DNA from: Acanthaster planci
Lineage: Eukaryota; Echinodermata; Asteroidea; Valvatida; Acanthasteridae
Length of the DNA: 64,000 nt
Assembly: GCF_001949145.1 (NCBI RefSeq)
Contig: NW_019091575.1
Location: forward strand, 291,320-355,319
Reading direction: 5' to 3'
The notes beneath the pieces are model-generated. The model was not told the DNA's origin. It was given only the letters and a program-made list of their open reading frames with translations, and did no database searches. The translations under genes were made by a program, and so were the position numbers. Positions 45,600 through 58,900 of the stretch are shown piece after piece; position 1 is the stretch's first letter, and the number at the start of each line of letters is the position of its first letter.

Positions 45600-48236
45600 T
45601 TTGGTCATGATGTGGCTATGCGTGCACGCTCAAAGTTGCCTCTGACGTATTTAAACATGCAATCACGAGAGGGCGCTCTAATTCAACCAAGCTTGAGTAC
45701 ATGTATTTTTCTTTGTGCAAGAAAGAAAGAGAAAGTACTCCATTTCTTCAAACGCGAGTTTTCAAAATGGGTGGGAAAAAACACCTCTTTGGGTCTGGTA
45801 AAAGACCAATATGTTTCATATTGTTGAAGTGATTCACTGTCGGCCTAACGGTATTTTAAATTAATGCACCTTTGGGCACTAAGAAAACGAAGGGAATATA
45901 CGTATATTGACTACCGGACTTCCTTGTCACATAGAGCCTTCTGTGTTTTTTTATGAGACGATTTCCAATTTTCTCACGGTATTTTAGTTACTCTTTAACG
46001 GTTTCCTGACTCACCGAGGTGAGCTTTTGCCAGTCACATGGAAACTTTTAAGTCATAGTGCATGCTCAAAACTCACGTTTCCCATTACGAGAAGTTTCTC
46101 TCCTCAACTGCCTCTATAAGAAAACTGCAGAGTTATTCTCTAACGTGAAAGTAAGCAAAAATACGAAAGTCTGGACAGGTCGAAAGAAGTTAAGCTCTGA
46201 TTAGCCAAGACAACTCGTTGGTCAGACGCTGACTTACCAGTGCCCCCATTTACCTATCGTCTAACTCTTGCAGACGTGTACTTTGATATAGTTATGTACC
46301 ATTTAGACTGAAAATAACCACTGACTTGGTATATCCATGTGAAGTTATAGGAGTGCGGACAAGAAAAGACAGCATGTGGAATTCATGTGGTTTTTAAGAA
46401 TTTTGTTCTTCAATATTTACATGTATTGTATTTTATACACTAATTTCTAGTATGCATGCCTATCGTAGGCCGCAAGGATACGGTGTCCTGCCAACTAAAC
46501 CTAACAGTGGCTCTAATGAAAGGTCGAATTAATTAAAACGTAACTTTAACTTCTTTCAGCTTTATTCGATTCATTTTTGTCGGAAAGAATGCGAAGGGAT
46601 TCATGCTGAAAAGTTAATTTCTGAAAAACGTTCCATCGCATGAAAGGACTGTGTTAGCAAAAACGTCTGAGAAGAACTGTGTTATGCTAAGCATAGCATT
46701 TTTATTGCGGTTGTGTAATTGCTTTAAAAATAAAAATTATTTTCTCTTGAATAAGGAAATATGAACAATTCCCTAAAACATTACTTGTTTTGCATGAAGG
46801 ACAAAAATTGAAATATTCTTCCATTTATACTGACAGATATTATGAAGTTATCCTCATTGTTAATTCATATAATACATTTGATTACAGAAGTCATGTGCAC
46901 AGATTACACATAAACATTCGTTTGCAGTGTAATTGGGACGAGGGCGTTGCGTTGTGCTTACACGACTCCCAGGCGATGGTGAAAACAGTATATCCAAACA
47001 CTGTGATAGGAAATTCAGAACAATGCGTGTTTTCGTGTGCATTTAAGAGTGCACTGCTCGTTGTTCATTCAAATTCAGGGAATCTTAAGCTTGAGCTGTC
47101 ATGTAGACAGAGATATGGCATGATCAGCGAAAGGAAGGAGGACAGTGGAAGGGGGTTGTCCTACTATTCTCATAATTATTTTAGGCCAATAAAATGTCGG
47201 CCTGAATTAACAAAGCTCTTACGAAATAAGTACGTTTTCTCTTGGTCTGTCTGTTTTCTGTGCTTTGATTTATTAGATATTTATATTTATTACGTATTTT
47301 TATTCAAAACAAAATCCGATATCCTTCTAAATTTATTCACCAATGAGCCAAGTATGGTGTATATGATCAAGGTCTTCAGTGTCATCGATTGACGAAAGTA
47401 AACACTGCAAGTGCCCTGAATTGATTTCACTGGACGATATTGAAAATACACATTTGTGAATTGGAATGAAAATCGCGTCCAGATAGCCGGGAAAACTTAC
47501 ATTAAATTATTTAACAGAAATTGCCTCGTAGGCCTATCCACTCGATTTACTGTAAAACTTGCATGTACTCCTATACCTTTAAAAATCAAATCCATTAAGT
47601 CCACTACAAACGTGCAATGTGATAGACAATGTGATAGTTCCCCCTCTCATTGAACCCTCTGCATTTACTAACATGAAAGGTCAACGTAAGGTCATCATTT
47701 AGTGTGCTCACAAAGATTTAAGAAGACGAGTTGAGTGGCTGCATTCGATAATCTGGGGTTGGGTGGTAGCATTGACGTCAAGCTCCATCGCACAACGACT
47801 GTTTTATGCGGCAAGAATGTGAGATCGTCCACAGTATGGTAAAGCTGCATGAGCTAAGAGGCCAGAGCCAAAATCAAGCGATCGATTCAGTGAAAATGAA
47901 TCTTGTGTGTTGTTAAACATGGAGCCCAATTGATGAAACAGATTGTATAATACCTGCAGGCATTCGCTAGGAAGAGGCGGTTTTCATCTCACAAAAGCGC
48001 AAGTTGCAAAAACAGAGGCCTTATCGTAAGAGGGCGCAGTTAATTTACAATGTAAACATAACGCGAAAGTTCTTCAAGCTGGAATCTCGGAAGACATCAA
48101 TGACCTCTACGAAGCTGCCCAAGGAAATGACGAAACGAGACGACTAAAATCTCTTAGAAAACCTCGAAGAATTTGTCGATTTAATACTTATCAGTTTCAA
48201 CTCAAGCCTATAGACGGTGCTCTGAAAACACAGGCT
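45600..48236. other. AT-rich stretch, no recognised gene
   Basis: An open frame covers 46790-47392, but its first ATG is only at 46976, and the peptide shows no known domain. No repeats were noticed apart from short hairpins such as GCTAAGCATAGC near 46685. Confidence 0.45.
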
Positions 48237-48673
48237 GAGTTCGGGCGGCTTGTTGTCGTATGTTCACGAACAGCTCGATTTGTTGCTCGAACGCCGGGAA
48301 CAAACAACCGATTATTGGTGGTAGTTAGTGGCAAGCAACATGCAACCTGGCGGCGTCCAGGTAAGTTATTCGAGAGTTAATGTTTAGATGGGCTAATTCT
48401 TTTCTATTTAAATAAGAACATTGATTTCTGTGTGAAGGAAAATAATTAATGTTTATTTTGCAAAACTTCCCATTCACGGTCGGTAGCTTTGGAAGCCATC
48501 TCTATACTTTTGGCAGCTGTTCAAAGTCAAATTTCACGAAGTTTTTCTTTTGTTCCTGTAAAACCCTGAGGAAGTGGTGTGTGATCCTGTTCCGAGAACA
48601 GTGTTCTTGAGTCGCGTTCCCGCCGTTCGAGCGAGAGAACAAGAAACCCGTGTCTAGAACAGGCCGCCCGAAT
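48237..48673 (-). mobile_element. TIR element (MITE) family 1, copy C, inverted
   Basis: The same element as copies A and B on the opposite strand: GAGTTCGGGCGGCTTGTTGT at the plus-strand left end and AACAGGCCGCCCGAATT at the right. Inner landmarks in reverse are GGCAAGCAACATGCAACC, TTTGCAAAACTTCCCATT and AGCCATCTC. This copy has a CAG|GTAAGT word at 48358-48366 that the others lack. Confidence 0.85.
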
Positions 48674-51600
48674 TGGATCACAACTTGCTCAACTTCTTCA
48701 CATTTTACTGGCAGTGGAGGGCGCTCGAATTTTTAACACAATATATTGATAGCGTGCAACAAAGCGTCAATGAGCCGAGTTACATTATTGTTATTTTAGG
48801 GCTAATAAGCTAATGGCTGGGAGTGTTTCTATTTGTTTTACTTTTTATTTAACTGCGCTAGCTATATTAATTTTGACTTGTTTTACTGTTGTAGAAGTAA
48901 AATACGGGAACGCTCCAGAATATTATAACACCCAATAGAAATGGTCCCGTTTGAAACTATGCAGATATGCAACTTGGCTTGATAAACTGTAACGGTTAAT
49001 TCCAAGACCCAACATTCACTTCAATGACCAAATATTTAGGTGTGTGTATGCACACATCCCATTCCCACGGTCGTCACAGAGGATCTCTCCCTATTCACTC
49101 TCAGCCATTACGATGCATTTTTCTCTCTTTTTGGCGTAATTTGGTCACCAGCTAAACAAGGAGTTAACGTCGTATTGACAGTACTCACATATGTGTTTAC
49201 AGATTCCCTCGGCAAACTGAGCGGGATTACGCTAAGACTTTATGTCAAGATGACTTCAGCATTTCCAAACAAGTGGAGAATCAAGAGAATAATAACCATA
49301 CAGAAGTTCTCCTGTTTACCTACTGTATTGGCTCTGCGATTCGGCACTGTTGCCGGGTGAATTAAAAACAATTCGCGTGGGACTTTCTCTTTCGCTTGGC
49401 GGGAAAACACTTGAAGGAATGTTAATAACTGACTGCTGATTGTTGACTTGACTTGGGATGTTCAGATGTCACTTGGGAGAATCAAACAAAACTACATTCG
49501 TTTCCCAGTGGTTTCCCGCACTGTCATTAGTTTTGCCATTGTCCTGAATTTTTCGATGTTTTTTCCGTCATCATTTTCTTGAATTTTACAGCGTTAAAAT
49601 ACGTGATTGTGACTTTTATTCAGAGTCCTGCTCAGCCATTACATGCATTAAATTTAAGAAGGATAGCAAACAAGGCTGAACTCCGGGGTCTCCAGCCACA
49701 AATCATATGAATGTCCGATTCCCAATAAACACCTTGTTTTTCAGCCATTGTGTGATTCCCGCCGGGGCGAAGATTCCGGGTTGGGGGGTATGTGTGTGGG
49801 GGAAGGGGGGGGGCTTGATGGGCGATCACTAATATAATCATCCCCCTTCAAGTCACTGACAATATGCGCACCCGTAGCCCCCCGACCCTGCATGCGCCGT
49901 ATCACTCTGTGCACAAGGATGACCTCTCAGAAATTACCCCTCCCCCCCATGTGACAAGAAATCACCGCCCATGGTGATTCACATTTTCCATTGAACGAGA
50001 AAAGATTACTGTTTGCTGTATGATACCATGTTTATGTGCACGGCTTTGGCAATTAATTCTTTTTGGACTGCAAGGTTTTCCTTGACACCACACGAAACGA
50101 CACGATCCGAGACAAGACGGTGCGAGACGAAACAACACGAGATGAGACCAGGCTAAGAAGGCAAGGCAAGGCAATACAAAAGCAAAGAAAAGCTGATTGT
50201 AATACAACGAATAACCTACACTCAACTTTTTGCTGATTTTAAAAGCGACACAAAACAGGACAAAGTAAAAATTAGTGACAATTATTTTTTCAAATAAACA
50301 AATAAGCGGCTCATATATTTATTGAGTAACAAAATGCTAAAAAGTGCATGACACATGTCGAGCAGAGTAAAGGCTCGTCGAGGTGTACATGTAGTGGCAT
50401 TCCTTTATATGGGCATTACTTTTTATTTATTTTTCAACTAGAATTTGTAAACTTTTGGTTAAAAGAACCAAGAGTTCACCACTGCTTTTGTTTATTTATT
50501 TATTTTTAAAACATCACATACACCTATTATATGTTGACATGGTTACGTTTTATAGATCAATGGTGTACTATGAATATCAATATCCAGTAAGTTACAAATG
50601 GCGTTGCATTACTGTTAAAAATATACTGAAAGGGGAGGGTTTTGTGTACATTCAGGCAATGAAGAAACATGTCGCATGTAGGTCTCTATGCAATATGCAG
50701 AAGATTACTAACTATGATGCAACACTGTACTGAAATGGTATGATCGTCTTTATGTACATGTGCCATTATCAGGTCAGGTATAATATGCATAAATACACGA
50801 CAAGAAGAGGCAGTATTCAACCTTTGAGATATCTGTTGACCCAAGCTGTTGATATTGCTCTGCCTGCTCCCTTAGATACTTGTGACAAAGTACATATACA
50901 GTATGTATACAGTCAGCCTGCTGCAAACACACCAACGATGCGACAGAGTGACAGTGCGTAACATGAATGTGCCGGCATTTTTTAGGAAGGACGATTCTAC
51001 GTCACTATGCACACCTTTAGCATATGCCGTGATGTGTGCAACGTTGTAAACAGGTTATTCTCTACGCATATACTGTGATTTTAACGTGCTTTTCACTGTT
51101 TGTTTTTTTCCGCCGAACATACGTACTGGTATTGTGGCTACAGTGACACGAGCAAGACGTGAAGCAGTATGCCCGAGTTGTGGCCCTTGTGAATGAGGCT
51201 TATTAGCAGAAATTTGCGGCAACTGAAACCTAGCTAGTACCTCAGTACATGTACACATGTCCAGTGAGGACAGACCACACGAAGACTAGTTCCCGGGGTG
51301 AGCTGTATAGTGCTGAGACTAGTGTATATTGAGCATCTGCATTTTTGTCGGTGTATTATACCAAGCATTGCAAAGACATGTACATTACACGTGATTATGA
51401 CGTTGTAGTGTCTGTAGAGGTATTCCGCACACACCGCACGTATTACAGTAGATAGCAGGGCTCTATTTGTCATCGTCGCCATCACCAACTCAGTCCAGAC
51501 AATACTGCGCTCCGTGGAGAGCATCTCCAACCGCATCAGGAAAATTATAAACGTGAGGAAATCAACACCCAGTCCTATTCCTGCGTGGATTAGGCCCGAC

Positions 51601-52610
51601 GGTCAATGGCGGCCATGTGATGTATTGCCTGCCGTTGTGATTACATTGTATTCAGCTTGGTTTAAATGACATCCCCGTTAAAGATGACTGTGGATTTGAA
51701 GGTGATATATAACCGTCCTCCTATGCTTACCATTCTGCCTAGGGAGTAGCTTTTCCCCTGCAATTAACTCTCATCAGTTGAAGGAAAGCAAGTGTTAACC
51801 CACCCAGGACAATCACGGGCATCTATTTGAATTATGTATCCGGCAAGCTACGTGAGAAATAGTATAAATCTTATTGATCAAAGCAATAGTCGTCTGCGTC
51901 TTTCACATTTGTTGGATCGTTGTGCTTATCGCCAGGACACCTTTATGTCCTCATAGCGTGTTGGGACTTGTGATTCCGCTATGATAAGTAAGGTAGGTCA
52001 AGTTCCACGTATCCGTACTCCTATCATTACATTTATGTGTATTTTACTTTACCTTGTATTTCACCGTGAGTAACCCATCCACTCTGTGCCTTTATCCTAT
52101 TCTTTATGTTTTCACTACACACTATTCTGAAAGCTATATCTCCATAGCAAAATCATTGCGGCATGGATAAAAGTGACTGGTTGAAGGGCTTCTTGGAATA
52201 ATGGCGTGAGTTTTGTCCAGTTAATTAGATTGTTCCACGACTTGTCGAGTTATTGTCAGATGATATGATGCACAATATGTGTAGTGAAATACAAATCGGT
52301 TAGTACTATAGTTAAATATAATCACGTATATCAATTATCACGGGCATCGTGAAAATAGACTATATCTGATAATTATTACTGCAATCCAAGTTCCTCTGAC
52401 TAATGGCAGTCATCATAAATAGTTGTCTTTCTCTGAGGAACGTTGTTTGTTGCTATCCTTTACTGGCTGCCTGAGGGCGTACGTGAGGAAAAAAGTACAA
52501 TCACATTAAACCTGTATCATAATTATAAAATGTGCGTAGCTTGCAGTGTGTGACATATACAGCTAGATTCCACAATGTGCATAACCAGTCAGCAAATGTG
52601 TCAGTATTAG
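48674..52610. other. Four kb without a recognised gene
   Basis: It holds G/C runs at 49805-49813 and 49942-49948, a degenerate ACGA/GAGAC-rich simple repeat (50088-50180), and many TACATG words around 51250 and 51370. No exon was supported. Confidence 0.45.
50088..50180. repeat. Degenerate pentanucleotide-like simple repeat
   Basis: A run of ACACGAAACG, CGAGACAAGACG, GAGACGAAAC and GAGATGAGACC words, followed by AAGGCAAGGCAAGGC, looks like a decayed (GAGAC)n/(AAGGC)n array. Confidence 0.6.
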
Positions 52611-54264
52611 GGTCATTCCATGTCAGACGAACACACCTTTTGACCTCAGGTCTTCAAATTTTAATCAAAATTACAGTGCTTGTAGACATCAATGAATATA
52701 ATAAATACGTACCAATTTTTAGCGAAATCTGCCCTTCCATGTGGTCAGGGCAGAGATCAACAAAAATGGACAATTTTCACTTAAAATTCCACCAATTTAG
52801 TAAAAATGGCACACATAATCTCTCATTTTTCATCAAATATATAGAGATTTGGTATCAAAATAATCAGAAGAACATGCTCTTTTCATTGACGTTGTGAAGA
52901 TTTGGCTTTGGGAATCAAGGGTTAGTATGACCTTTAACATGCATCTGTGACCATTGACCCTATTTACCCTGTGTGGGTAAAACAGTAAACTCTTCGGGAT
53001 TTCATACGGGCGTCTGGAGGATTTAAGGTGCGCATCCCATTCAAGGATTTTGTTCAAGTGACTTGTGTGGTGTTTGTAATGAGTAGACATGGTCCAGCGT
53101 TCAGTGGGAAAGTACGTCAGCGGGATATGTTCTGATGACACTGAGTATTACTTCCCAAGTGATGATGAGTTACTGTGTTTACGGCTCAGATCAGTTTGTG
53201 AAACATTATGCAGCGTATGTAATTACATTACCAACGACTTCGAAAATGTATTCTACTAATAAGGGGAAGCACTGCGCCCCTCCAAGTACACACAAGCGAG
53301 GTGCATTCCAAAGGGTTAAGAATAATAATATTATAGCAATTACAATTATGTCAGCATCTTGGTCTTACACCTGGAAAGAAGCTCTGCCCCAGTCGTTGAT
53401 GTACCACAACTTGCTTCTAAACCTCAAACATCTTACTGATTCATCTTTTGTCGGTGAACCATCAACCAGTCTAGCCCGTCTGTCAAAATCACCAACACAG
53501 GATATATGCAGTATCTATCTCATCAGTAAAGCTCTTGAGTCCACTGGTGTTACATCTCATGAAGCCACCTTAAGTCACAGCTTGGAATTCCACGCAATTC
53601 CTCATATATTAAGACTCAATTATGCTCCCAAAACGGGTTCCGCGCATGAAATGATAATTTTGTGTGAGAGTTCTCTGACTCTTAAGACCATATCAAACTT
53701 CCTTAATTTCATCTTAAAGCACAAATTGCTTAAGTACAACTTCCTCTATTAGGACTACATACAAAATTGACATATTCTAAGCTGACCAACCGTAGAAAAA
53801 TTGCTATAACGCTTTGATTTTAAAATGCCCAGAAAGATTTAAGCGGATTCGTCTAGAGCAGAAACCATACTTTAAAAACATTTGGTGTTAAAATATTTCA
53901 AAATGATACTTTGCATTTAAAATGGAGTCAACGGAAGCGTGTCAAAGGCCATACTGACCCTTGATTCCCAAAGGCAAATCTTCACGACATCCGTGAAAAA
54001 AGCATCTTTGTCGAATTATTTTGATTACAAATTTGCATATATTTGATTCAAAGCGAGAGGGTTACTTTTCATTTCATTAAAAGGGTGGCTTTCTAAGTGA
54101 CAATTGTCTATTTTTGTTGATCTCTGCCCTGACCATATGGAAGGACAGATTCTGCTAAAAACTGGCTTGTATTTATTATTCATTAATGTCTACAAACACA
54201 GCAATTTTGATTAAAGTCCGAAGACCTAAGGTCAAAAGGTGTGTTGGTCTGACGTGGAATGACC
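52611..54264. mobile_element. DNA element with about 340-bp TIRs, 1.65 kb
   Basis: The left arm begins GGTCATTCCATGTCAGACGA (52611) and the right arm ends with TCTGACGTGGAATGACC (54264). Reverse-complemented, the right arm follows the left for about 340 bp: AACACACCTTTTGACC, TTTAATCAAAATT, GTAGACAT-AATGAAT, GGTCAGGGCAGAGATCAACA, GTGAAGATTTG, TTGGGAATCAAGGGT, then both diverge. Arms are roughly 52611-52964 and 53926-54264 with scattered changes. About 960 bp lie between, with one long open frame. A target duplication was not recognisable. It is a plain DNA transposon or foldback type; the superfamily is not assigned. Confidence 0.85.
53135..53752 (+). CDS. Unidentified 205-codon ORF inside the long-TIR element
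   Basis: ATG (53135) to stop (53752), lying wholly in the non-repeated centre of the 1.65-kb element. The product would be 205 aa, with a basic patch around STHKRGAFQRVK and a hydrophobic, leucine-rich second half ending LNFILKHKLLKYNFLY. I see no DDE/D catalytic pattern, zinc finger, helix-turn-helix or membrane segment that I can name. Its length is somewhat unusual for chance in DNA of this composition, and its position exactly between the TIRs suggests either a remnant of the element's own gene or a captured fragment. It may be non-coding. Confidence 0.25.
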   Translation: MTLSITSQVMMSYCVYGSDQFVKHYAAYVITLPTTSKMYSTNKGKHCAPPSTHKRGAFQRVKNNNIIAITIMSASWSYTWKEALPQSLMYHNLLLNLKHLTDSSFVGEPSTSLARLSKSPTQDICSIYLISKALESTGVTSHEATLSHSLEFHAIPHILRLNYAPKTGSAHEMIILCESSLTLKTISNFLNFILKHKLLKYNFLY

Positions 54265-54519
54265 ATGTAGGCTTTTGCTTATAAGCAATATATGTACACA
54301 AACGCCTGTTTTTACATACAAAGTGTGGACATTCCTTTGTTCTCCTGTGGTTAAGGAAACTTGAGGAAATGCTCCTTTTTCTCCAACTAGGATAACTCCT
54401 TCGAACAGGATTTTTGATGATGATTTCCTGGATTGTTCCTCTTCAGTTTGCCATTGATAACCTTGACCCCAAAATGCCTCTGAAACTTTTTTTCAGAGAA
54501 GGGAAACATTGTGTGGACG

Positions 54520-54610
54520 TGTGTGAGTCCACACAACGCCATCACACCCTACATTATGTGGACTTCTTTTGTGAAGAGGTCCACACTATGTATGCCACGC
54601 CTGCACACAC
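54520..54610 (+). repeat. Interspersed repeat, about 90 bp (copy 1)
   Basis: This segment matches the reverse complement of 62989-63080. Shared words are ACCCTACATTATGTGGA, CTTTTGTG-AGAGGTCCACACTA and GCCACGCCTGCACAC. Short inverted GTGTGGAC/GTCCACAC words inside give it some fold-back character. Confidence 0.75.
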
Positions 54611-55899
54611 ACCCGTGGACACACAAGAGGGACTATACTTTCTGGAAGCATTAAATTGATGTGAAGCACGGCAGCACGGTAGAGTTCAAACCTACATGAC
54701 TTCAATTTAAAATCCTGAGTTATTACTCTTTCATTAGCTTCGTAAAACCAGAGCGAGTTTTCGATTTCCATTTTGTGTGGCTAAATTTTTGGTCTAATGG
54801 TAAGCGCGGTTAAAGTTTATTTTTTTTTTGTCATTTTACCTGAGCGATCAAATTGCGATGCACCTGCGCAGGGAATGGTGAATTCATAACATGAAAAGTT
54901 ACAGTGACCGAAGACATGTTTGCTGATTCCATTTTCTGCATGGATGGAGTTACGTTCCGAACCCAGGTGGAATAATCACTTACTTCCATGGCTAACACAC
55001 GTAACACATTTGGTGACGATACTCAGGAACATAAGAACGTTATATCGAGCTGTTAATTTCCTTAAACAAATGTTACCTGGTGGCTGGAGTGTAAAGATAT
55101 TTACTTCAATTTGTACAGGTTTGCCGAATTGAAAATGACCTTTGTTTTACCTCAGTTCTTAATTAACAATTCTTTTATTAATTAAGCAATACTTGATGAC
55201 ATCGAAGTAGATGAGTTGACAGTTTATTGACTCAAAATTGGGCTTGCTTCTATGTGCTCTGCTTCTTAAAATAGCTTTATAACGTTAATGCCATTGGGTG
55301 ATGTACGAAAGCTAACCTCAAGAGGGGGAACGCAGCGCTTATTTTCCATGACATCACTCAATATACATGTACCATGTTCTACCAGGAAACCTTTTTATAG
55401 CTTGCTCGGCTGACCTGAAAGTGTCAGCATTCCTTAGCTTTAATCTTATATCCAGCCGTTATTAATGTGCCTGCCAGATAACTGCAGTGAGATATAAATG
55501 GCAGATGCCCCCCTGACCCACGACTGGCTTGCTCTAAACCTTCTTTACAGATGGCACTGAAGATGAAATATTGCACTTCACTACATACTGCTCACGAGGC
55601 TGCTGCTGCCAGACGTAGTAGAGATAAGTAGAGCAACGATTACTGCAAAATGAACTCGACCTGCGCCCAAACCTGGGACTATTCTCTTTGACACGACTTT
55701 TCAATGAGGTTGCAGATTGAAAGAGATGATAATCTGGAATATCCCTTGTACTTTCTTAATCCTTAGCAAGGCGAGGCTGTCAAACCATTCTCGTGAATCT
55801 TTGTGAGAATTTTTTTCCCTTTTCTGATAATTTGCCTATTTTCTGGCTTCACCTTCTTATTACATCCAGTCTTCCGAAGGGAAAGAATGAAACACAAGC

Positions 55900-55923
55900 A
55901 AACAAACAAACAAACAAACAAAC
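55900..55923. repeat. (AAAC)6 microsatellite
   Basis: Six perfect AAAC units. Confidence 0.95.
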
Positions 55924-58900
55924 GAACAGAAGAAGGGAAACAGAGACGTTTATCCCTTCAGATCCATACATGAAAAACATTAAACCTATTTAGTTTATCC
56001 CACATTTGCATTTTCGCAACGATGACGTTGAGAACGCCGATGACGTCAAACCTTTAGCTAATAAACGACTGTCGGTTTAACTAAATGCGTGAATGACACA
56101 CGTTATGAACTCCAATCAGTGAAAGTAGACGGTTGTGATGAAAGGGCGATAGACTGGAGAAAGCAGGTCGATGATTGAAGTGTTGTTTTCGTAGTTCTGA
56201 TTGGTTCATGGCGATCAGCCATTGGATTCAGTTAGAGAAGAGTGCTGTGGGTAATCACGACCCAAGGAAGTGACCCTTATATGGAAGTTGCTGAGTCTTT
56301 CAGACCTTGGAATATTGTCTCCTTTCGAGATAAAGGTTTCACTTTTTATGAAACCAGGTAGTTTATTACAATATGGTTTTATCTCAGACGTTTGAGGCAT
56401 AATGTGTTGAAGTCGGGACTAAGGTATCACAAATGATACCTGTCACGTCAATTAAGTAGACCATCCGCTGTCTTGAACCTGCCGAGAGAGTGCAAGTCCC
56501 CACCCCTCATGCTACTTATAACCTTTGCTGAATGCATATTAATGAAGCGAAAAATACCCACAAGCTGCAATGCATTCTGTGTGGTTCATGACGTAATACA
56601 ATAATGTCCATTTTGTCTCAAGGCTAATGTATGGACATCTAACGAACCTTCCCGTTAACCAGGTAGGGCCTACGCTTCTCGATTACGTTTATGATAAATT
56701 CAAGAAGCTGACAAGCGCTGTTCTCAGTAGCCATTCTTGGCGCCGGTTTGTGCTTCCTTGAAGGACACCTAAAAGAGCCGTGGAATGTTTTTCACATTTA
56801 AACACTTTTGTGCAGATATTCATGCTTTTGACTCTAGTGGAAAAAGAATGGAACGTCCCGTTGGTTTAATTAATTCAAAAACATTTTTACAGTCCCTCTG
56901 TTTACTGCTTACCGTGTCGAGCCTTAAACAAAACACAGTACCGTCCTTTACTTTCTCCCTTAAATAAAACATTTCTAACTGAAATCCCTGTTTACTTTCC
57001 AGCTCCGCACTCGATATGTGCGGCAAAATGGTTTGTACCAACCACTTTCGACAGATCTGGCCAAGATCATGATTGGTTTTCCTAAACAAGTTGGGGGGGT
57101 CATTTTCACGTCCCAATACCAATAACAGCGGATTCTGTTAACCGTGGCAGAAACATTAACATATTGTACCTTTTAAAATAAATTTGAGTTACAAATTACT
57201 CCGAGCTAGTCCAAAAAAAAAATAAATAAGGGCTGAATTCGATCATGTTGTGCATATGAAGTACATGTTATTATTATCCTATCTTATACATTCTGTACAT
57301 ATTCCAAATCATATTATTGTTGTAGTATTTATAATACACAGTCTATTTAGCACTGCAATCAAGAAGAAGAAATATCGCCATAGGTACACTTCTTTATCTC
57401 CTGCAGATATGTTCTTGGGTACGTTGGGTACGTGACCATGCTGCTACAGTATTCATCCTGCTTCATTTCAACACCTCTCCCATAAAAGACGGGTATTTCA
57501 GCTTCTATGTTAGTGCCTTTTGTACCTAACCGATATATACCTTTTGTAAACCTGTTAAATCTGCCCCCAAATAAGGATTTTTCTTCTTTCTTGCTTCAGT
57601 GGTTTCTTCTGAAGCATAGCAGCATAACAAAATCAAGTCATTCCACGTCCATGCAGTCCTCGTGAGCTTTGTAATAGCCAGTCTCAAGGAAATGTTTCCA
57701 TTCCAAAAAAAAACCTGTACAAGATATCTCTTTTTTTTTCTAACCGAAAAAAAACAAAAACACAGATCTTGACCTTGCACCGTTAAATCGTTAACGTGTG
57801 TATACTTACTATAAAGCTGTCTCCACGCAGAGAACGTTTGTGGGAGCTATATAGTAAGGTGTGGGTGCAGCGAACCGCGTTAATTCTTGAAAGGCTCATT
57901 AGCTTTACCCACACCTCAGACGTTCAGGTAATGACAGCATAGACATGCTCTCGTGTTGATACTCTGGCTGTCTTGGGTTTAAAGATGCTGTGATAAAGGT
58001 GTCGCATAAATGCTGTTGTACAGAATAATGCCTTTTGTTATTGGAGTGCTGTTCGTTCAGCTTGTTATTAACATTTTCCTAGTTACGCCGAAGAGTCGTA
58101 GATTACCATACCATAATAGTGTCACGGGTTGTGAAACCGAGACCTGTCTTGAGATCTGCTTGGGAGCTCTTGATATCACTCTCAACGCCAGTCCTAGTCT
58201 TGGTTTCAGACTTCTGGTGGAGTATTTCGCTATGCAATGATCAGGAACGCTAATCTTACATTGTATTTTCACCCGCGATTGTTCAGAGAATAACATTTGG
58301 CAACGTTTGGTGTGGGAACCTTGTGTAGGGCCGTCTGAAGCATGTGCTTATGTCAGTTTTGAGTACACGTTAAAAAGTCACTTTGAAGTGACAAACAAAT
58401 ACAAAGCACAAACTGCCCACATCATCTCTAAGCATCGTAATTTTAAAAAGAAAGTAGATGGCAGCTTAGATTCATTATGTATTGGAATCCTCTCGTATAA
58501 CCCAATGCGAGAGAAAGATCGCTGAAGTTGTTTCTGTTGCGATGTATTAAATAAACACGTCCAGCACAATTGGCTGGTTACATCTGATTATAGGCTGCAC
58601 GTGTGACAGCATTTTATTTGGTGAGCGTAGCAATGAGACAGAGGTTTCCAGTAGAACAATGTGAGCCTGTTATGAACGGTCAGGGTTTGGAAAAAACCCT
58701 CGGTGAACGTTTGGGGGAGCATGCTCTGTCTATCACCATGAAGATTGAAGGGATGCCAACCTGGGGAGGGTTGAGGCTATGAAGAAGATCAGGAAGCTGT
58801 GAGGCATGAGAAGAATGCAACTTTGGACTTCATGGAGAAGATTTTAAGCGTATGAGTTGGGACATAATTACATCATCAGTACTCAACATTGTGTTTAATA

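Noticed and set aside
46790-47392. 200-codon open frame (+)
   Set aside because: It opens at a TTG, the first ATG is at 46976, the peptide has no recognisable domain, and the region is AT-rich. Kept only as an open frame.
55551-55630. Exon beginning with ATG after CTTCTTTACAG
   Set aside because: The frame stops after 26 codons and has no donor or family match.
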